The translations under genes and the position numbers were made by a program. A model generated the notes under the pieces. It saw nothing but the letters and a program-made list of their open reading frames with translations. It had not been told where the DNA came from and searched no databases. Positions 23,043-29,541 of a DNA stretch of 29,541 nt are shown here, piece by piece; position 1 is the stretch's first letter, and each line of letters begins with the position of its first letter. Source of the stretch: an uncultured Bacteroidota bacterium (GTDB lineage: Bacteria > Bacteroidota > Bacteroidia > UBA7662); NCBI GenBank assembly GCA_903856555.1, contig CAIOCC010000106.1:1-29541 (forward strand). Direction: 5' to 3'.

Positions 23043-23075
23043 CAAAAATAGGCTCCTCCAACCCAAAGCCCACAA
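23043..23075 (-). promoter_or_regulatory. Probable carA promoter
   Basis: On the minus strand, TTG (23073-23075) and TATTTTTG (23043-23050) are 22 bases apart, within the 17-23 range seen for TTG/TAnnTTTG promoters of Bacteroidota. Transcription would start near 23039, giving a leader of roughly 28 bases before carA. It lies just downstream of the ribosomal-operon terminator, where a new promoter would be needed. Confidence 0.55.
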
Positions 23076-23083
23076 CCCCTTTC

Positions 23084-23111
23084 AAAAGAAAACCCCGCCG
23101 AGGCGGGGTTT
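23084..23111 (-). terminator. Intrinsic terminator after rplQ
   Basis: A GC-rich inverted repeat (AACCCCGCC at 23091-23099 and GGCGGGGTT at 23102-23110, with one more A-T pair outside) is followed on the minus strand by a T-rich stretch (TTTTCTTTT). The hairpin begins only about 7 bases after the rplQ stop codon. It ends the spc/alpha ribosomal operon and separates it from carA-eno. Confidence 0.9.
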
Positions 23112-23117
23112 CTAAAC

Positions 23118-23771
23118 TTAGGCTTTGGGCTCTTCTTCCTGTTCGGGGCTTTCGTCCTGAGGTGCGCTGTCTTCAGCGGCGGGAGCCTCATCTACAACCG
23201 CAGGGGTCTCTTCGACAACTGCAGGGGTCTCTTCGACAACTGCTGCAGGGGTTTCCTCAACGATGGCAGCAGGTGCCTCCTCCACAATCAGAGGGGCCGC
23301 TACTTCCGCAACCGGAGCAACCGAAGCCACGGGAGCTGAAGCACCTTTCTTGGCGGAACGGCTACGGCGGGTGGTCTTGGCTTTGCGGGACGCTGCATCG
23401 GCCAACAACAATTCGTTGAAGTCAACCAATTCCATCATGCACATTTCGGCAGCATCACCTAAACGAAAACCCGTTTTGATAATGCGAGTATAGCCACCTG
23501 GGCGTGTTGCGATTTTTTCTGCGACTGTCGCAAACAATTCCTTGACGGCTTCTTTGTCCTGCAAATCGGCAAAAATCATCCGACGATTGTGCATGGTATC
23601 CGATTTGGAACGGGTCAAAACAGGTTCAACAAACTTCCGCAACTCCTTGGCCTTCGCCAAGGTTGTATTGATGCGTTTGTTCATGATCAGGGAGACGGCC
23701 ATGTTACGGAGCATCGCCTTGCGATGACCGTAGGTCCGACTGAGGTGGTTAATGGTATTTCCGTGGCGCAT
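23118..23771 (-). CDS. rplQ: 50S ribosomal protein L17 with long acidic C-terminal tail
   Basis: Residues 1-119 are a standard L17 (MRHGNTINHLSRTYGHRKAM at the start, then RINTTLAKAKELR, GGYTRI and MELVDF near the end), a 50S protein near the exit tunnel. The tail of about 98 residues is extra: a basic segment (residues 129-143, RKAKTTRRSRSAKKG) followed by Ala/Val/Pro/Glu repeats of the form VEExPA (about 163-198) and a very acidic end. Tails on L17 are common in Bacteroidota, but this one is long and repetitive. It is the last gene of the ribosomal operon, 39 bases after rpoA. Confidence 0.96.
   Translation of the reverse strand: MRHGNTINHLSRTYGHRKAMLRNMAVSLIMNKRINTTLAKAKELRKFVEPVLTRSKSDTMHNRRMIFADLQDKEAVKELFATVAEKIATRPGGYTRIIKTGFRLGDAAEMCMMELVDFNELLLADAASRKAKTTRRSRSAKKGASAPVASVAPVAEVAAPLIVEEAPAAIVEETPAAVVEETPAVVEETPAVVDEAPAAEDSAPQDESPEQEEEPKA
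23200..23241 (-). repeat. Two perfect 21-bp tandem copies in the rplQ tail
   Basis: Positions 23200-23220 and 23221-23241 are identical 21-base units (each beginning GCAGGGGTCTCTTCG on the plus strand). Partial, diverged copies continue to about 23290. They encode VVEETPA-type heptapeptides, and because the unit is a multiple of three, copy-number change keeps the frame. Confidence 0.88.
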
Positions 23772-23810
23772 ATCGTTGTCTTTAGCGGAGTTTCGTTAAG
23801 AATCCGGGGC

Positions 23811-24803
23811 TTAGTCTTCGTCGAGTTTGTATTTGTGAATGTCCATGCCAAAAGTGAGGCCCTTCTCGCGAACCAAATCCTCCAATTCGGTGAGGGATTT
23901 TTTGCCGAAATTGCGGAATTTCAACAAATCGGCAATGTCAAATTTGACCAAATCGGCCAAGGAACGGATTTCAGCGGCCTTAAGGCAATTGAAAGCACGA
24001 ACTGAAAGGTTCATATCGCCCAAATTGGACTTCAACAATTTGCGCTTGGCCAAGAAATCCTCGTCAATTTCCATCGCGGGATCCGAAGATGCCAGTTCGA
24101 GGGCCATCGTCTCATCCGAAAACAACGCAAAATGTTGAATCAAAATACGAGCGGCCTCCTTCAGGGCATCCTCGGGATGGATTGAACCATCCGTCACGAC
24201 ATCCAGAAGCAATTTTTCGTAGTCGGTCTTTTGTTCGACACGGGTGTTCTCGATTTGGTAACTGACATTTTTGATGGGTGTGAAAACCGAATCCACTGGA
24301 ATGACTCCCAAGGGGGCATCTTCGATTTTGTTGTCTTCGGCGGCGACGTAGCCACGGCCCTTACGGATGGTTAATTCCAATTCCAAGGTCATTTTGCCAT
24401 CCATGGTACAGAGTACCAAATCCGGATTGAGGACTTTGAAATTGCTGGAAAATTGTTCGATATCTCCGGCGGTGAAAGCACCCTTGCCTTTGAGGATAAC
24501 AATGAGTTTTTCACCGTCGATTCCATCGCCTTTAGGCTTAAAACGAACCTGCTTGAGGTTCAAAATCAATTCGATAACATCTTCGACCACTCCTTTGATG
24601 GTAGAGAATTCATGATCCACACCAGGAACACGAATGGAGGAGATGGCATAACCCTGCAAAGAAGACAATAGGATACGGCGCAAAGCATTGCCAATGGTAA
24701 CCCCGTACCCGGGCTCCAAAGGTTTGAACTCAAAAGACCCCTGGAACTCGCTGGCCTTGTGCATGATAACCTTTTCAGGTTTTTGAAAAACGATTACGGA
24801 CAT
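23811..24803 (-). CDS. rpoA: RNA polymerase alpha subunit
   Basis: The 330-residue alpha subunit nucleates RNA polymerase assembly and contacts activators. The N-terminal domain has ExxxxGYGVTIGNALRRILLSSLQGYA (in pieces: PGYGVTIGNALRR, LLSSLQGYA) and a KGPG-like dimer region. A linker follows, then the C-terminal domain with LNLSVRAFNCLKAAEIRSLADLV-type helix-hairpin-helix pieces (SVRAFNCLK, FRNFGKKSLTELEDLV). Spacing to rpsD and rplQ is about 40 bases each side, as is usual in this operon. Confidence 0.98.
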   Translation of the reverse strand: MSVIVFQKPEKVIMHKASEFQGSFEFKPLEPGYGVTIGNALRRILLSSLQGYAISSIRVPGVDHEFSTIKGVVEDVIELILNLKQVRFKPKGDGIDGEKLIVILKGKGAFTAGDIEQFSSNFKVLNPDLVLCTMDGKMTLELELTIRKGRGYVAAEDNKIEDAPLGVIPVDSVFTPIKNVSYQIENTRVEQKTDYEKLLLDVVTDGSIHPEDALKEAARILIQHFALFSDETMALELASSDPAMEIDEDFLAKRKLLKSNLGDMNLSVRAFNCLKAAEIRSLADLVKFDIADLLKFRNFGKKSLTELEDLVREKGLTFGMDIHKYKLDED

Positions 24804-24844
24804 AGGGATTTTTTAAAAAAAGATAGAGGTAAGAACGGCTGAGG

Positions 24845-25453
24845 TTACTTGGAGTACAATTCGACAATTAGTTGCTCCTTGAAATTCTCAGGAATCTGAT
24901 CGCGCTCTGGAAAATCAACAAATCGACCCTCAAGTTTTTCGCGATTCCATTCCAACCAATTAAACTTGGAAACCATTTTGGAACCAACCGCATCAACGAT
25001 CGTCTCAAGGTTTTTGGATTTTTCACGAACACCGACGATATCGCCGGGATTCAACTGGTACGAAGGGATATTCACCACCTTACCGTTCACCAAGATGTGC
25101 CGGTGAGAAACCAACTGACGACCTGCTTCGCGAGTCGGGGCAATTCCCAAACGGAAAACAGTGTTATCAAGACGGGCCTCGAGGAACTTGATGAGGTTTT
25201 CACCTGTACTGCCTTTTTTGCGGTTGGCCTTGGCGAAAGTCAAGGCAAACTGACGTTCCAAAACCCCGTAGGTGTACTTCATTTTTTGTTTTTCGCCCAA
25301 CTGAACCGAGTATTCCGATTTCTTGGGTGAACGCTTGGATGGACCGTGCTGACCGGGACCGTACTGCTTCTTTTGCAATCCTTTGTCCGGCCCAAAAATG
25401 GGCTCCTTAAATCGGCGGGCAACTTTGGTTTTGGGACCTGTATATCTGGCCAT
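24845..25453 (-). CDS. rpsD: 30S ribosomal protein S4
   Basis: S4 is a primary 16S rRNA-binding protein of the 30S subunit. The 202-residue product begins MARYTGPKTKVARRF and has YGVLERQFALTFAKA, the S4 RNA-binding domain (LEARLDNTVFRLG, then ARE..QLVSHRHILVNGK in pieces) and PERDQIPENFKEQLIVELYSK at the end. No zinc-finger cysteines are present in the N-terminal region. It lies between rpsK and rpoA. Confidence 0.98.
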   Translation of the reverse strand: MARYTGPKTKVARRFKEPIFGPDKGLQKKQYGPGQHGPSKRSPKKSEYSVQLGEKQKMKYTYGVLERQFALTFAKANRKKGSTGENLIKFLEARLDNTVFRLGIAPTREAGRQLVSHRHILVNGKVVNIPSYQLNPGDIVGVREKSKNLETIVDAVGSKMVSKFNWLEWNREKLEGRFVDFPERDQIPENFKEQLIVELYSK

Positions 25454-25497
25454 GGGTATGTCGTATGGTTAGAAAAGGGGTAAAACGGGTAAGGGAA

Positions 25498-25887
25498 TTA
25501 AACGCGACGGCGTTTGGCGGGACGGCAACCGTTGTGAGGCATGGGCGTTACGTCGTTGATGGCGGTCACCTCGATGCCAACGGTGGAAACGGCGCGAATC
25601 GCTGATTCCCGACCGGCACCCGGACCCTTCACAAAAACTTCGGCACGACGCATCCCCAAATCGTAGGCCACCTTGGCACAATCCGACGCGGCCACCTGGG
25701 CTGCATACGGTGTGTTTTTCTTGGAACCCTTGAAACCGGCTTTGCCAGCAGAAGCCCAGGAAATAACCTGACCCTCGGCATTGGTTACCGAAACAATAAT
25801 GTTATTGAACGTGGAGTGAACATGCACCTGTCCGGTGGCATCCACACGGACCACACGCTTTTTGACGACTTTGGTTGATTTTGCCAT
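25498..25887 (-). CDS. rpsK: 30S ribosomal protein S11
   Basis: S11 sits on the platform of the 30S subunit. The 129-residue product has VHVHSTFNNIIVSVTNAEG, SWASAGKAGFKGSKKNTPYA and AVSTVGIEVTAINDVTPMPHNG, ending CRPAKRRRV, all typical. It follows rpsM by 24 bases. Confidence 0.98.
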   Translation of the reverse strand: MAKSTKVVKKRVVRVDATGQVHVHSTFNNIIVSVTNAEGQVISWASAGKAGFKGSKKNTPYAAQVAASDCAKVAYDLGMRRAEVFVKGPGAGRESAIRAVSTVGIEVTAINDVTPMPHNGCRPAKRRRV

Positions 25888-25911
25888 GAATGATTCTGGG
25901 TTGGTTGGGTA

Positions 25912-26289
25912 TTACTTGGTGACCTTTTTCTTGTTCGCCACGGTCTTGCGCTTGCCTTTGCGGGTACGCGAATTGTTCTTGGTACGCTGACCGCGCAGGG
26001 GAAGACCCTTACGATGCCGCTGACCACGGTAACAACCGATGTCCATCAAACGCTTAATGTTAAGTTGAACCTCGGAACGAAGCTCGCCCTCCACTCTGAA
26101 CTCGTCCGTGATGAGCTTACGAATCGCGTTCAGCTGTTCGTCGTCCCATTCACCCACTTTGGTGTTCATGTCAACCCCGGCGTTGGCCAGAATTTTGCGG
26201 GAGGAGGAGCGTCCTATCCCAAAGATGTAGGTGAGCCCGATTTCACCTCTTTTGTTACGGGGCAGGTCAATGCCAGCTATCCTTGCCAT
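25912..26289 (-). CDS. rpsM: 30S ribosomal protein S13
   Basis: S13 is in the head of the 30S subunit and contacts the 50S subunit and tRNA. The 125-residue protein begins MARIAGIDLPRNKRGEIGLT and has FGIGRSSSRKIL, RRLMDIGCYRGQRHRKGLP-like sequence (IKRLMDIGCYRGQRHRKGLP) and a basic tail RTRKGKRKTVANKKK. It follows rpmJ after 2 bases. Confidence 0.98.
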   Translation of the reverse strand: MARIAGIDLPRNKRGEIGLTYIFGIGRSSSRKILANAGVDMNTKVGEWDDEQLNAIRKLITDEFRVEGELRSEVQLNIKRLMDIGCYRGQRHRKGLPLRGQRTKNNSRTRKGKRKTVANKKKVTK

Positions 26290-26291
26290 AA

Positions 26292-26408
26292 TTATCCTTG
26301 TCTTTGTTTAAACTTTGGGTTCTTCTTGTTAATGACATAGAGCTTGCCTTTGCGGCGAACCACTTTGCACTCTATGCTCCTTTTTTTGACGGAGGCTTTG
26401 ACTTTCAT
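26292..26408 (-). CDS. rpmJ: 50S ribosomal protein L36
   Basis: This 38-residue protein reads MKVKASVKKRSIECKVVRRK, then GKLYVINKKNPKFKQRQG. It is a short L36 whose zinc-binding set is incomplete: only one Cys (residue 14) is present, where the zinc form has three Cys and one His. That fits the Cys-poor (zinc-independent) type. It sits between infA and rpsM, the conserved place for rpmJ. Confidence 0.95.
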   Translation of the reverse strand: MKVKASVKKRSIECKVVRRKGKLYVINKKNPKFKQRQG

Positions 26409-26434
26409 ATGCGCTCGTTTGGGGTGTTAATAGG

Positions 26435-26650
26435 TTAATAGCGGTAACAGATACGGCCTTTGGTAAGATCATAAGGGGACATTTCCACCTGCACTTTGTC
26501 GCCAGGCAAAATCTTGATATAATTCATTCTCATCTTGCCAGAGATATGGGAAACAATCACGTGACCGTTCTCCAATTCCACACGGAACATGGCATTGGAC
26601 AAGGCTTCCAGAATGGTGCCGTCTTGCTTGATGGAGGTCTGCTTGGCCAT
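26435..26650 (-). CDS. infA: Translation initiation factor IF-1
   Basis: IF-1 is an OB-fold protein that binds the A site of the 30S subunit during initiation. The 71-residue product has ILEALSNAMFRVELENGHVI, SHISGKMRMNYIKILPGDKV and SPYDLTKGRICYRY, fully typical. It begins 5 bases after the secY stop. In many Bacteroidota map (methionine aminopeptidase) lies between secY and infA; it is absent here. Confidence 0.98.
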   Translation of the reverse strand: MAKQTSIKQDGTILEALSNAMFRVELENGHVIVSHISGKMRMNYIKILPGDKVQVEMSPYDLTKGRICYRY

Positions 26651-26655
26651 AAATT

Positions 26656-28023
26656 TTAGGCTCGGGGGCCCTCCATAATATTGTTGGAGCGTCCCTTGAT
26701 ACGACCCGATTTCATGAGACCGTCGTAGTGACGATTCAGCAGATGGGTTTCGATCTGGGCCAAGCTATCCAAAATAACTCCAACCAAAATCAACAAGGAG
26801 GTTCCACCATAGAACTGGGCGAACTGAGAATTGACACCCAGGATAATCGCTACGGCAGGCAAAATGGCAACACCGGCAAGAAACAACGAACCAGGGAGGG
26901 TGATTCGAGCCAAGACATCGTCAATGTAATCAGCGGTGCTACGACCGGGCTTCACACCGGGAATGAACGCGCCGTTCCTCTTCAGGTCCTCGGACATTTG
27001 GTTGGCATTCACCGAAAGCGACGTGTAGAAATAGGTAAAGACAACAATGAGAAGAGCCAGAACAACATTGTAGGTAACACCCGTGTAGTCCACAAAGGCC
27101 GCCATAACGCCGGCACTCAGATCGGATTCTGGAAAGAACTGCGCAATGGTGGCGGGCAAAAACATAATCGCCTGGGCGAAAATGATCGGCATAACACCAG
27201 CCGCATTTACTTTGATAGGAATGTGCTGACGCTGACCGCCATAAACCCGGTTCCCCACCACGCGCTTGGCCACCTGAAGAGGGATTTTGCGGGTGCCCTG
27301 AACCAAAAGTATGGTCAGGCCCACCACCACCGCCAGCATGGCGATTTCGACCAAGAAAGGAATCAAGCCACCACCGCCAGCTCCAGAACGAAACTGAAAC
27401 TCAGCAATCAGGGCGTCGGGTAATTGAGCGATAATCCCCACCATAATGATGAGAGAGGTTCCATTCCCTAGGCCCTTATCAGTGATTTTTTCACCGAGCC
27501 ACATGACGAACATGGTACCCGCCGTCAAAACCACCACCGTCGACAAAACGAAAGAAAAATCAAGTGTATCACCGGAGCGTAGGATGATGGCCTCCAAAGA
27601 CTGGGCCTTGAGGTTGATCAAGAAGCCCATGGCTTGAGCTGCCGTAACGGCGATGGTCAAGTAGCGAGTGATTTGGTTGATTTTGTTGCGACCACTTTCC
27701 CCTTCCTTCATCATTTTCTGGAAAGAGGGAATCACCATGCCCATTAATTGGACGACGATAGAGGCCGAGATATAAGGCATGATCCCCAAAGCGAAAATGG
27801 AGGCACGCGAAAAGGCGCCACCCGCAAAGAGGTCAATCAAACCGGTCAAGCCAGCCGAACCACCCGTAGGGTTCAAGCGCTCGAGGACCACCGGATCAAT
27901 GCCCGGTAGGACCACATAAGAACCCAAACGGTAAACCAGGAGGAGGGCAAAGGTCAGAACAATCCGATCCTTCAACTCCTCAATCCGGAAGATATTCCGT
28001 AGGGTTTCGATGAACTTGTTCAT
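26656..28023 (-). CDS. secY: Preprotein translocase subunit SecY
   Basis: SecY forms the protein-conducting channel of the Sec translocon with SecE and SecG. The 455-residue protein has about ten hydrophobic segments, including LTFALLLVYRLGSYVVLPGI, DLFAGGAFSRASIFALGIMP, YISASIVVQLM and QMSEDLKRNGAFIPGVKPGR, with the plug and cytoplasmic loops recognisable. It follows rplO by 9 bases. Confidence 0.98.
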   Translation of the reverse strand: MNKFIETLRNIFRIEELKDRIVLTFALLLVYRLGSYVVLPGIDPVVLERLNPTGGSAGLTGLIDLFAGGAFSRASIFALGIMPYISASIVVQLMGMVIPSFQKMMKEGESGRNKINQITRYLTIAVTAAQAMGFLINLKAQSLEAIILRSGDTLDFSFVLSTVVVLTAGTMFVMWLGEKITDKGLGNGTSLIIMVGIIAQLPDALIAEFQFRSGAGGGGLIPFLVEIAMLAVVVGLTILLVQGTRKIPLQVAKRVVGNRVYGGQRQHIPIKVNAAGVMPIIFAQAIMFLPATIAQFFPESDLSAGVMAAFVDYTGVTYNVVLALLIVVFTYFYTSLSVNANQMSEDLKRNGAFIPGVKPGRSTADYIDDVLARITLPGSLFLAGVAILPAVAIILGVNSQFAQFYGGTSLLILVGVILDSLAQIETHLLNRHYDGLMKSGRIKGRSNNIMEGPRA

Positions 28024-28032
28024 GATGTGGGC

Positions 28033-28497
28033 TTAGTTGGAGGTGGTTTGGACGGCAGTGACAGAACCACCGGCTGCCTCAATACGGGCTTTGGCGGTTG
28101 CACTGAAGGCATGAGCCTGCACCTTGATGGCGCCGGTTAATTCACCGCGACCCAATATTTTGATACGGCTTCCCCTGGACGCTCCAAATCCATGTTGTGC
28201 AAAAAACGCCGGAGTCATTTCGGACGCACCGTGGGCTTCGTGCAGATTCTGCAATTGATCAAGATTCACAGCGATGTATTCAACGCGGTTACGGCTCTTG
28301 AAACCAAATTTGGGAACACGCAATTTGAGAGGCATCTGACCGCCTTCAAATCCTGGCTTGGAGGAATAGCCCGTACGAGCCTGCGCTCCTTTGTGCCCCT
28401 TGGTGGAAGTACCACCACGGCCAGAACCTTCACCGCGGCCAATGCGCTTGGTCCGGTGTACACTGCCCTCGGCAGGGGATATTTTGCTTAAATCCAT
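28033..28497 (-). CDS. rplO: 50S ribosomal protein L15
   Basis: L15 is a late-assembling 50S protein. The 154-residue product has the glycine-rich RIGRGEGSGRGGTSTKGHKG-type N-terminus, RTGYSSKPGFEGGQMPL, and a C-terminal domain with IKILGRGELTGAIKVQAHAFS and AKARIEAAGGSV. It starts 2 bases after the rpmD stop. Confidence 0.98.
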   Translation of the reverse strand: MDLSKISPAEGSVHRTKRIGRGEGSGRGGTSTKGHKGAQARTGYSSKPGFEGGQMPLKLRVPKFGFKSRNRVEYIAVNLDQLQNLHEAHGASEMTPAFFAQHGFGASRGSRIKILGRGELTGAIKVQAHAFSATAKARIEAAGGSVTAVQTTSN

Positions 28498-28499
28498 GA

Positions 28500-28679
28500 T
28501 TAGATCTCCTCGATTTTTACCAGATGTTTAACTTTTTCGAGCATGCCCAAAACCTGAGGGGTTCCCTCCTGGCGGACGGTGCTTTGGTTCTTTTTGAGGC
28601 CCAGGGCCACCAAGGTGCGCTTTTGGCGCTCCGTACGGCCAATGGCACTCTTGACTTGGGTGATTTGATAAGTTGCCAT
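28500..28679 (-). CDS. rpmD: 50S ribosomal protein L30
   Basis: The 59-residue product begins MATYQITQVKSAIGRTERQK and continues RTLVALGLKKNQSTVRQ, then QVLGMLEKVKHLVKIEEI. This is a normal L30 of the 50S subunit: the I(G)R...Q..TL..LGL.K....V pattern is intact. It starts 5 bases after rpsE and ends 2 bases before rplO. Confidence 0.96.
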   Translation of the reverse strand: MATYQITQVKSAIGRTERQKRTLVALGLKKNQSTVRQEGTPQVLGMLEKVKHLVKIEEI

Positions 28680-28684
28680 AACAA

Positions 28685-29203
28685 TTAACCGTTGAATACT
28701 TTGGAAACCGAAACCGAACGATGCTGGGAAACGGTGTGGGGATCCCTCAAAGCGCCGAGGGCCGCCATCGTTGCTTTGACCACGTTGTGCGGGTTGGACG
28801 AACCTTTGGATTTGGCCAAGACGTCGGTAATCCCGGCGCTCTCCAAAACGGCACGCATCGCACCACCGGCAATAACACCGGTACCATGGGTGGCTGGCTT
28901 GATGAATACCAAACCACCACCGAATTTTCCTTCGGCTTCGTGTGGGATGGTCCCCTTGAAGACCGGAACCTTGATCAAAGACTTTTTGGCATCATCAATA
29001 CCCTTGGCAATCGCCTCCGATACTTCTTTGGCTTTGCCCAAACCGTAGCCGACAATCCCTTGCTCGTCCCCAACGACCACAATGGCCGAAAACGAAAAGG
29101 TCCGTCCTCCTTTGGTCACCTTGGCAACGCGCTGAACACTCACCAAACGATCCTTGAGTTCTATCTCGCTGGCCTTAACCCTGCGAATATCTGTAGTTGA
29201 CAT
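28685..29203 (-). CDS. rpsE: 30S ribosomal protein S5
   Basis: S5 shapes the mRNA entry and decoding region of the 30S subunit. The 172-residue protein has ELKDRLVSVQRVAKVTKGGR, FSFSAIVVVGD, GYGLGKAKEVSEAI, PATHGTGVIAGGAMRAVLE and GSSNPHNVVKATMAAL, all typical. It begins 14 bases after the rplR stop. Confidence 0.98.
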   Translation of the reverse strand: MSTTDIRRVKASEIELKDRLVSVQRVAKVTKGGRTFSFSAIVVVGDEQGIVGYGLGKAKEVSEAIAKGIDDAKKSLIKVPVFKGTIPHEAEGKFGGGLVFIKPATHGTGVIAGGAMRAVLESAGITDVLAKSKGSSNPHNVVKATMAALGALRDPHTVSQHRSVSVSKVFNG

Positions 29204-29217
29204 AACAATATTTCAGT

Positions 29218-29541
29218 TTAAAATTGAAGACCACCTTCTCGTGCACCTTCGGCCAAGGCCTTCACCCGACCGTGATACAAATAGCCCCCACGGTCAAAAA
29301 CGACCTTGGTTACGCCGGCTGCCAAGGCCTTTTCGGCCAAGAGCTTACCAACCGCTGTGGATTGCTCAATCCGCTTGACATTCATTCCCTTGAGGGATTT
29401 TTCACGAGTAGAGGCAGCGCAGAGCGTACGGCCTTGGTCGTCATCAATAATCTGGGCATAGATTTCGGTATTGGAACGAAACACCGATAAACGGGGACGC
29501 TCACCGGAACCGGTGATTTTCTTGCGTATCCCCCTGTGTAT
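29218..29541 (-). CDS. rplR: 50S ribosomal protein L18, 5' end cut by the window
   Basis: The visible 107 residues begin within the family N-terminus (IHRGIRKKITGSGERPRLSV) and run through FRSNTEIYAQIIDD, AASTREKSL, GKLLAEKALAAGV and VFDRGGYLYHGRVKALAEGA to the stop. L18 binds 5S rRNA in the 50S central protuberance. The reading frame runs off the right edge, so the start, perhaps 8-12 codons further, is not in view. An ATG-like start at 29484 is internal and false. Confidence 0.96.
   Translation of the reverse strand: MHRGIRKKITGSGERPRLSVFRSNTEIYAQIIDDDQGRTLCAASTREKSLKGMNVKRIEQSTAVGKLLAEKALAAGVTKVVFDRGGYLYHGRVKALAEGAREGGLQF

Noticed and set aside
23161..23300. Repeats in the rplQ tail considered as a CRISPR-like array
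   Set aside because: Units are contiguous, in frame and without spacers; they encode protein repeats.
26651..26655. Missing map gene between secY and infA considered as a deletion scar
   Set aside because: The 5-base junction is clean, and operon content at this place varies between lineages.
26728..27423. 231-codon open frame opposite secY
   Set aside because: It is the mirror of a conserved membrane protein gene and has no recognisable domain.

Overview
The window is core-genome sequence from a member of the Bacteroidota, moderately GC-rich by eye. The evidence for the phylum is the gene content and order (DUF3822-rsmD-coaD; rplQ-carA-eno followed by a DivIC-like gene; a Bacteroidetes-type GH3 protein; an OlsA/OlsB-like acyltransferase pair), the lack of clear Shine-Dalgarno sequences, and several TAnnTTTG promoter boxes. 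I cannot place it below phylum. There are no tRNAs, rRNAs, insertion sequences, prophage genes or CRISPR repeats. No gap between genes exceeds about 100 bases, and no gene looks broken.

Left part (1-10650). A minus-strand CarH/LitR-like MerR regulator with a cobalamin domain is divergent from a small membrane-anchored protein, DUF3822, rsmD and coaD. A NUDIX hydrolase follows on the minus strand; its start codon overlaps the start region of divergent pyrE. A GH3-family adenylating enzyme lies directly after pyrE, and an xseB-like gene converges on it. Next comes a tight run: EVE-domain protein, pyrR, pyrB, rfbA, galE.

Middle part (10651-20260). glyA is followed by an acyltransferase and an N-acyltransferase that together look like a glycine-lipid (Gls) synthesis pair, so the enzyme that makes glycine sits next to enzymes that probably acylate it. 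purC and phoH follow on the minus strand, then a SAM hydroxide adenosyltransferase, fabG, a large von Willebrand-like membrane protein and a lipoprotein, all on the plus strand.

Right part (20254-29541, all minus strand). This is the distal end of the spc/alpha ribosomal operon: rplR (cut by the window edge), rpsE, rpmD, rplO, secY, infA, rpmJ, rpsM, rpsK, rpsD, rpoA, rplQ. It ends in a clear intrinsic terminator, followed by carA with its own probable promoter, eno and a DivIC-like gene.

Pyrimidine synthesis is a recurring theme (pyrE, pyrR-pyrB, carA in three separate places). The genome is very compact: genes overlap at ATGA junctions, convergent pairs share stop codons, and two promoters sit so close to the start codon that leaderless mRNAs are likely. 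The most interesting items are the glyA-Gls cluster, the possibly light-sensing MerR regulator, the NUDIX/pyrE shared start region, and the EVE-pyrR-pyrB arrangement. No wholly new multi-gene system is evident.
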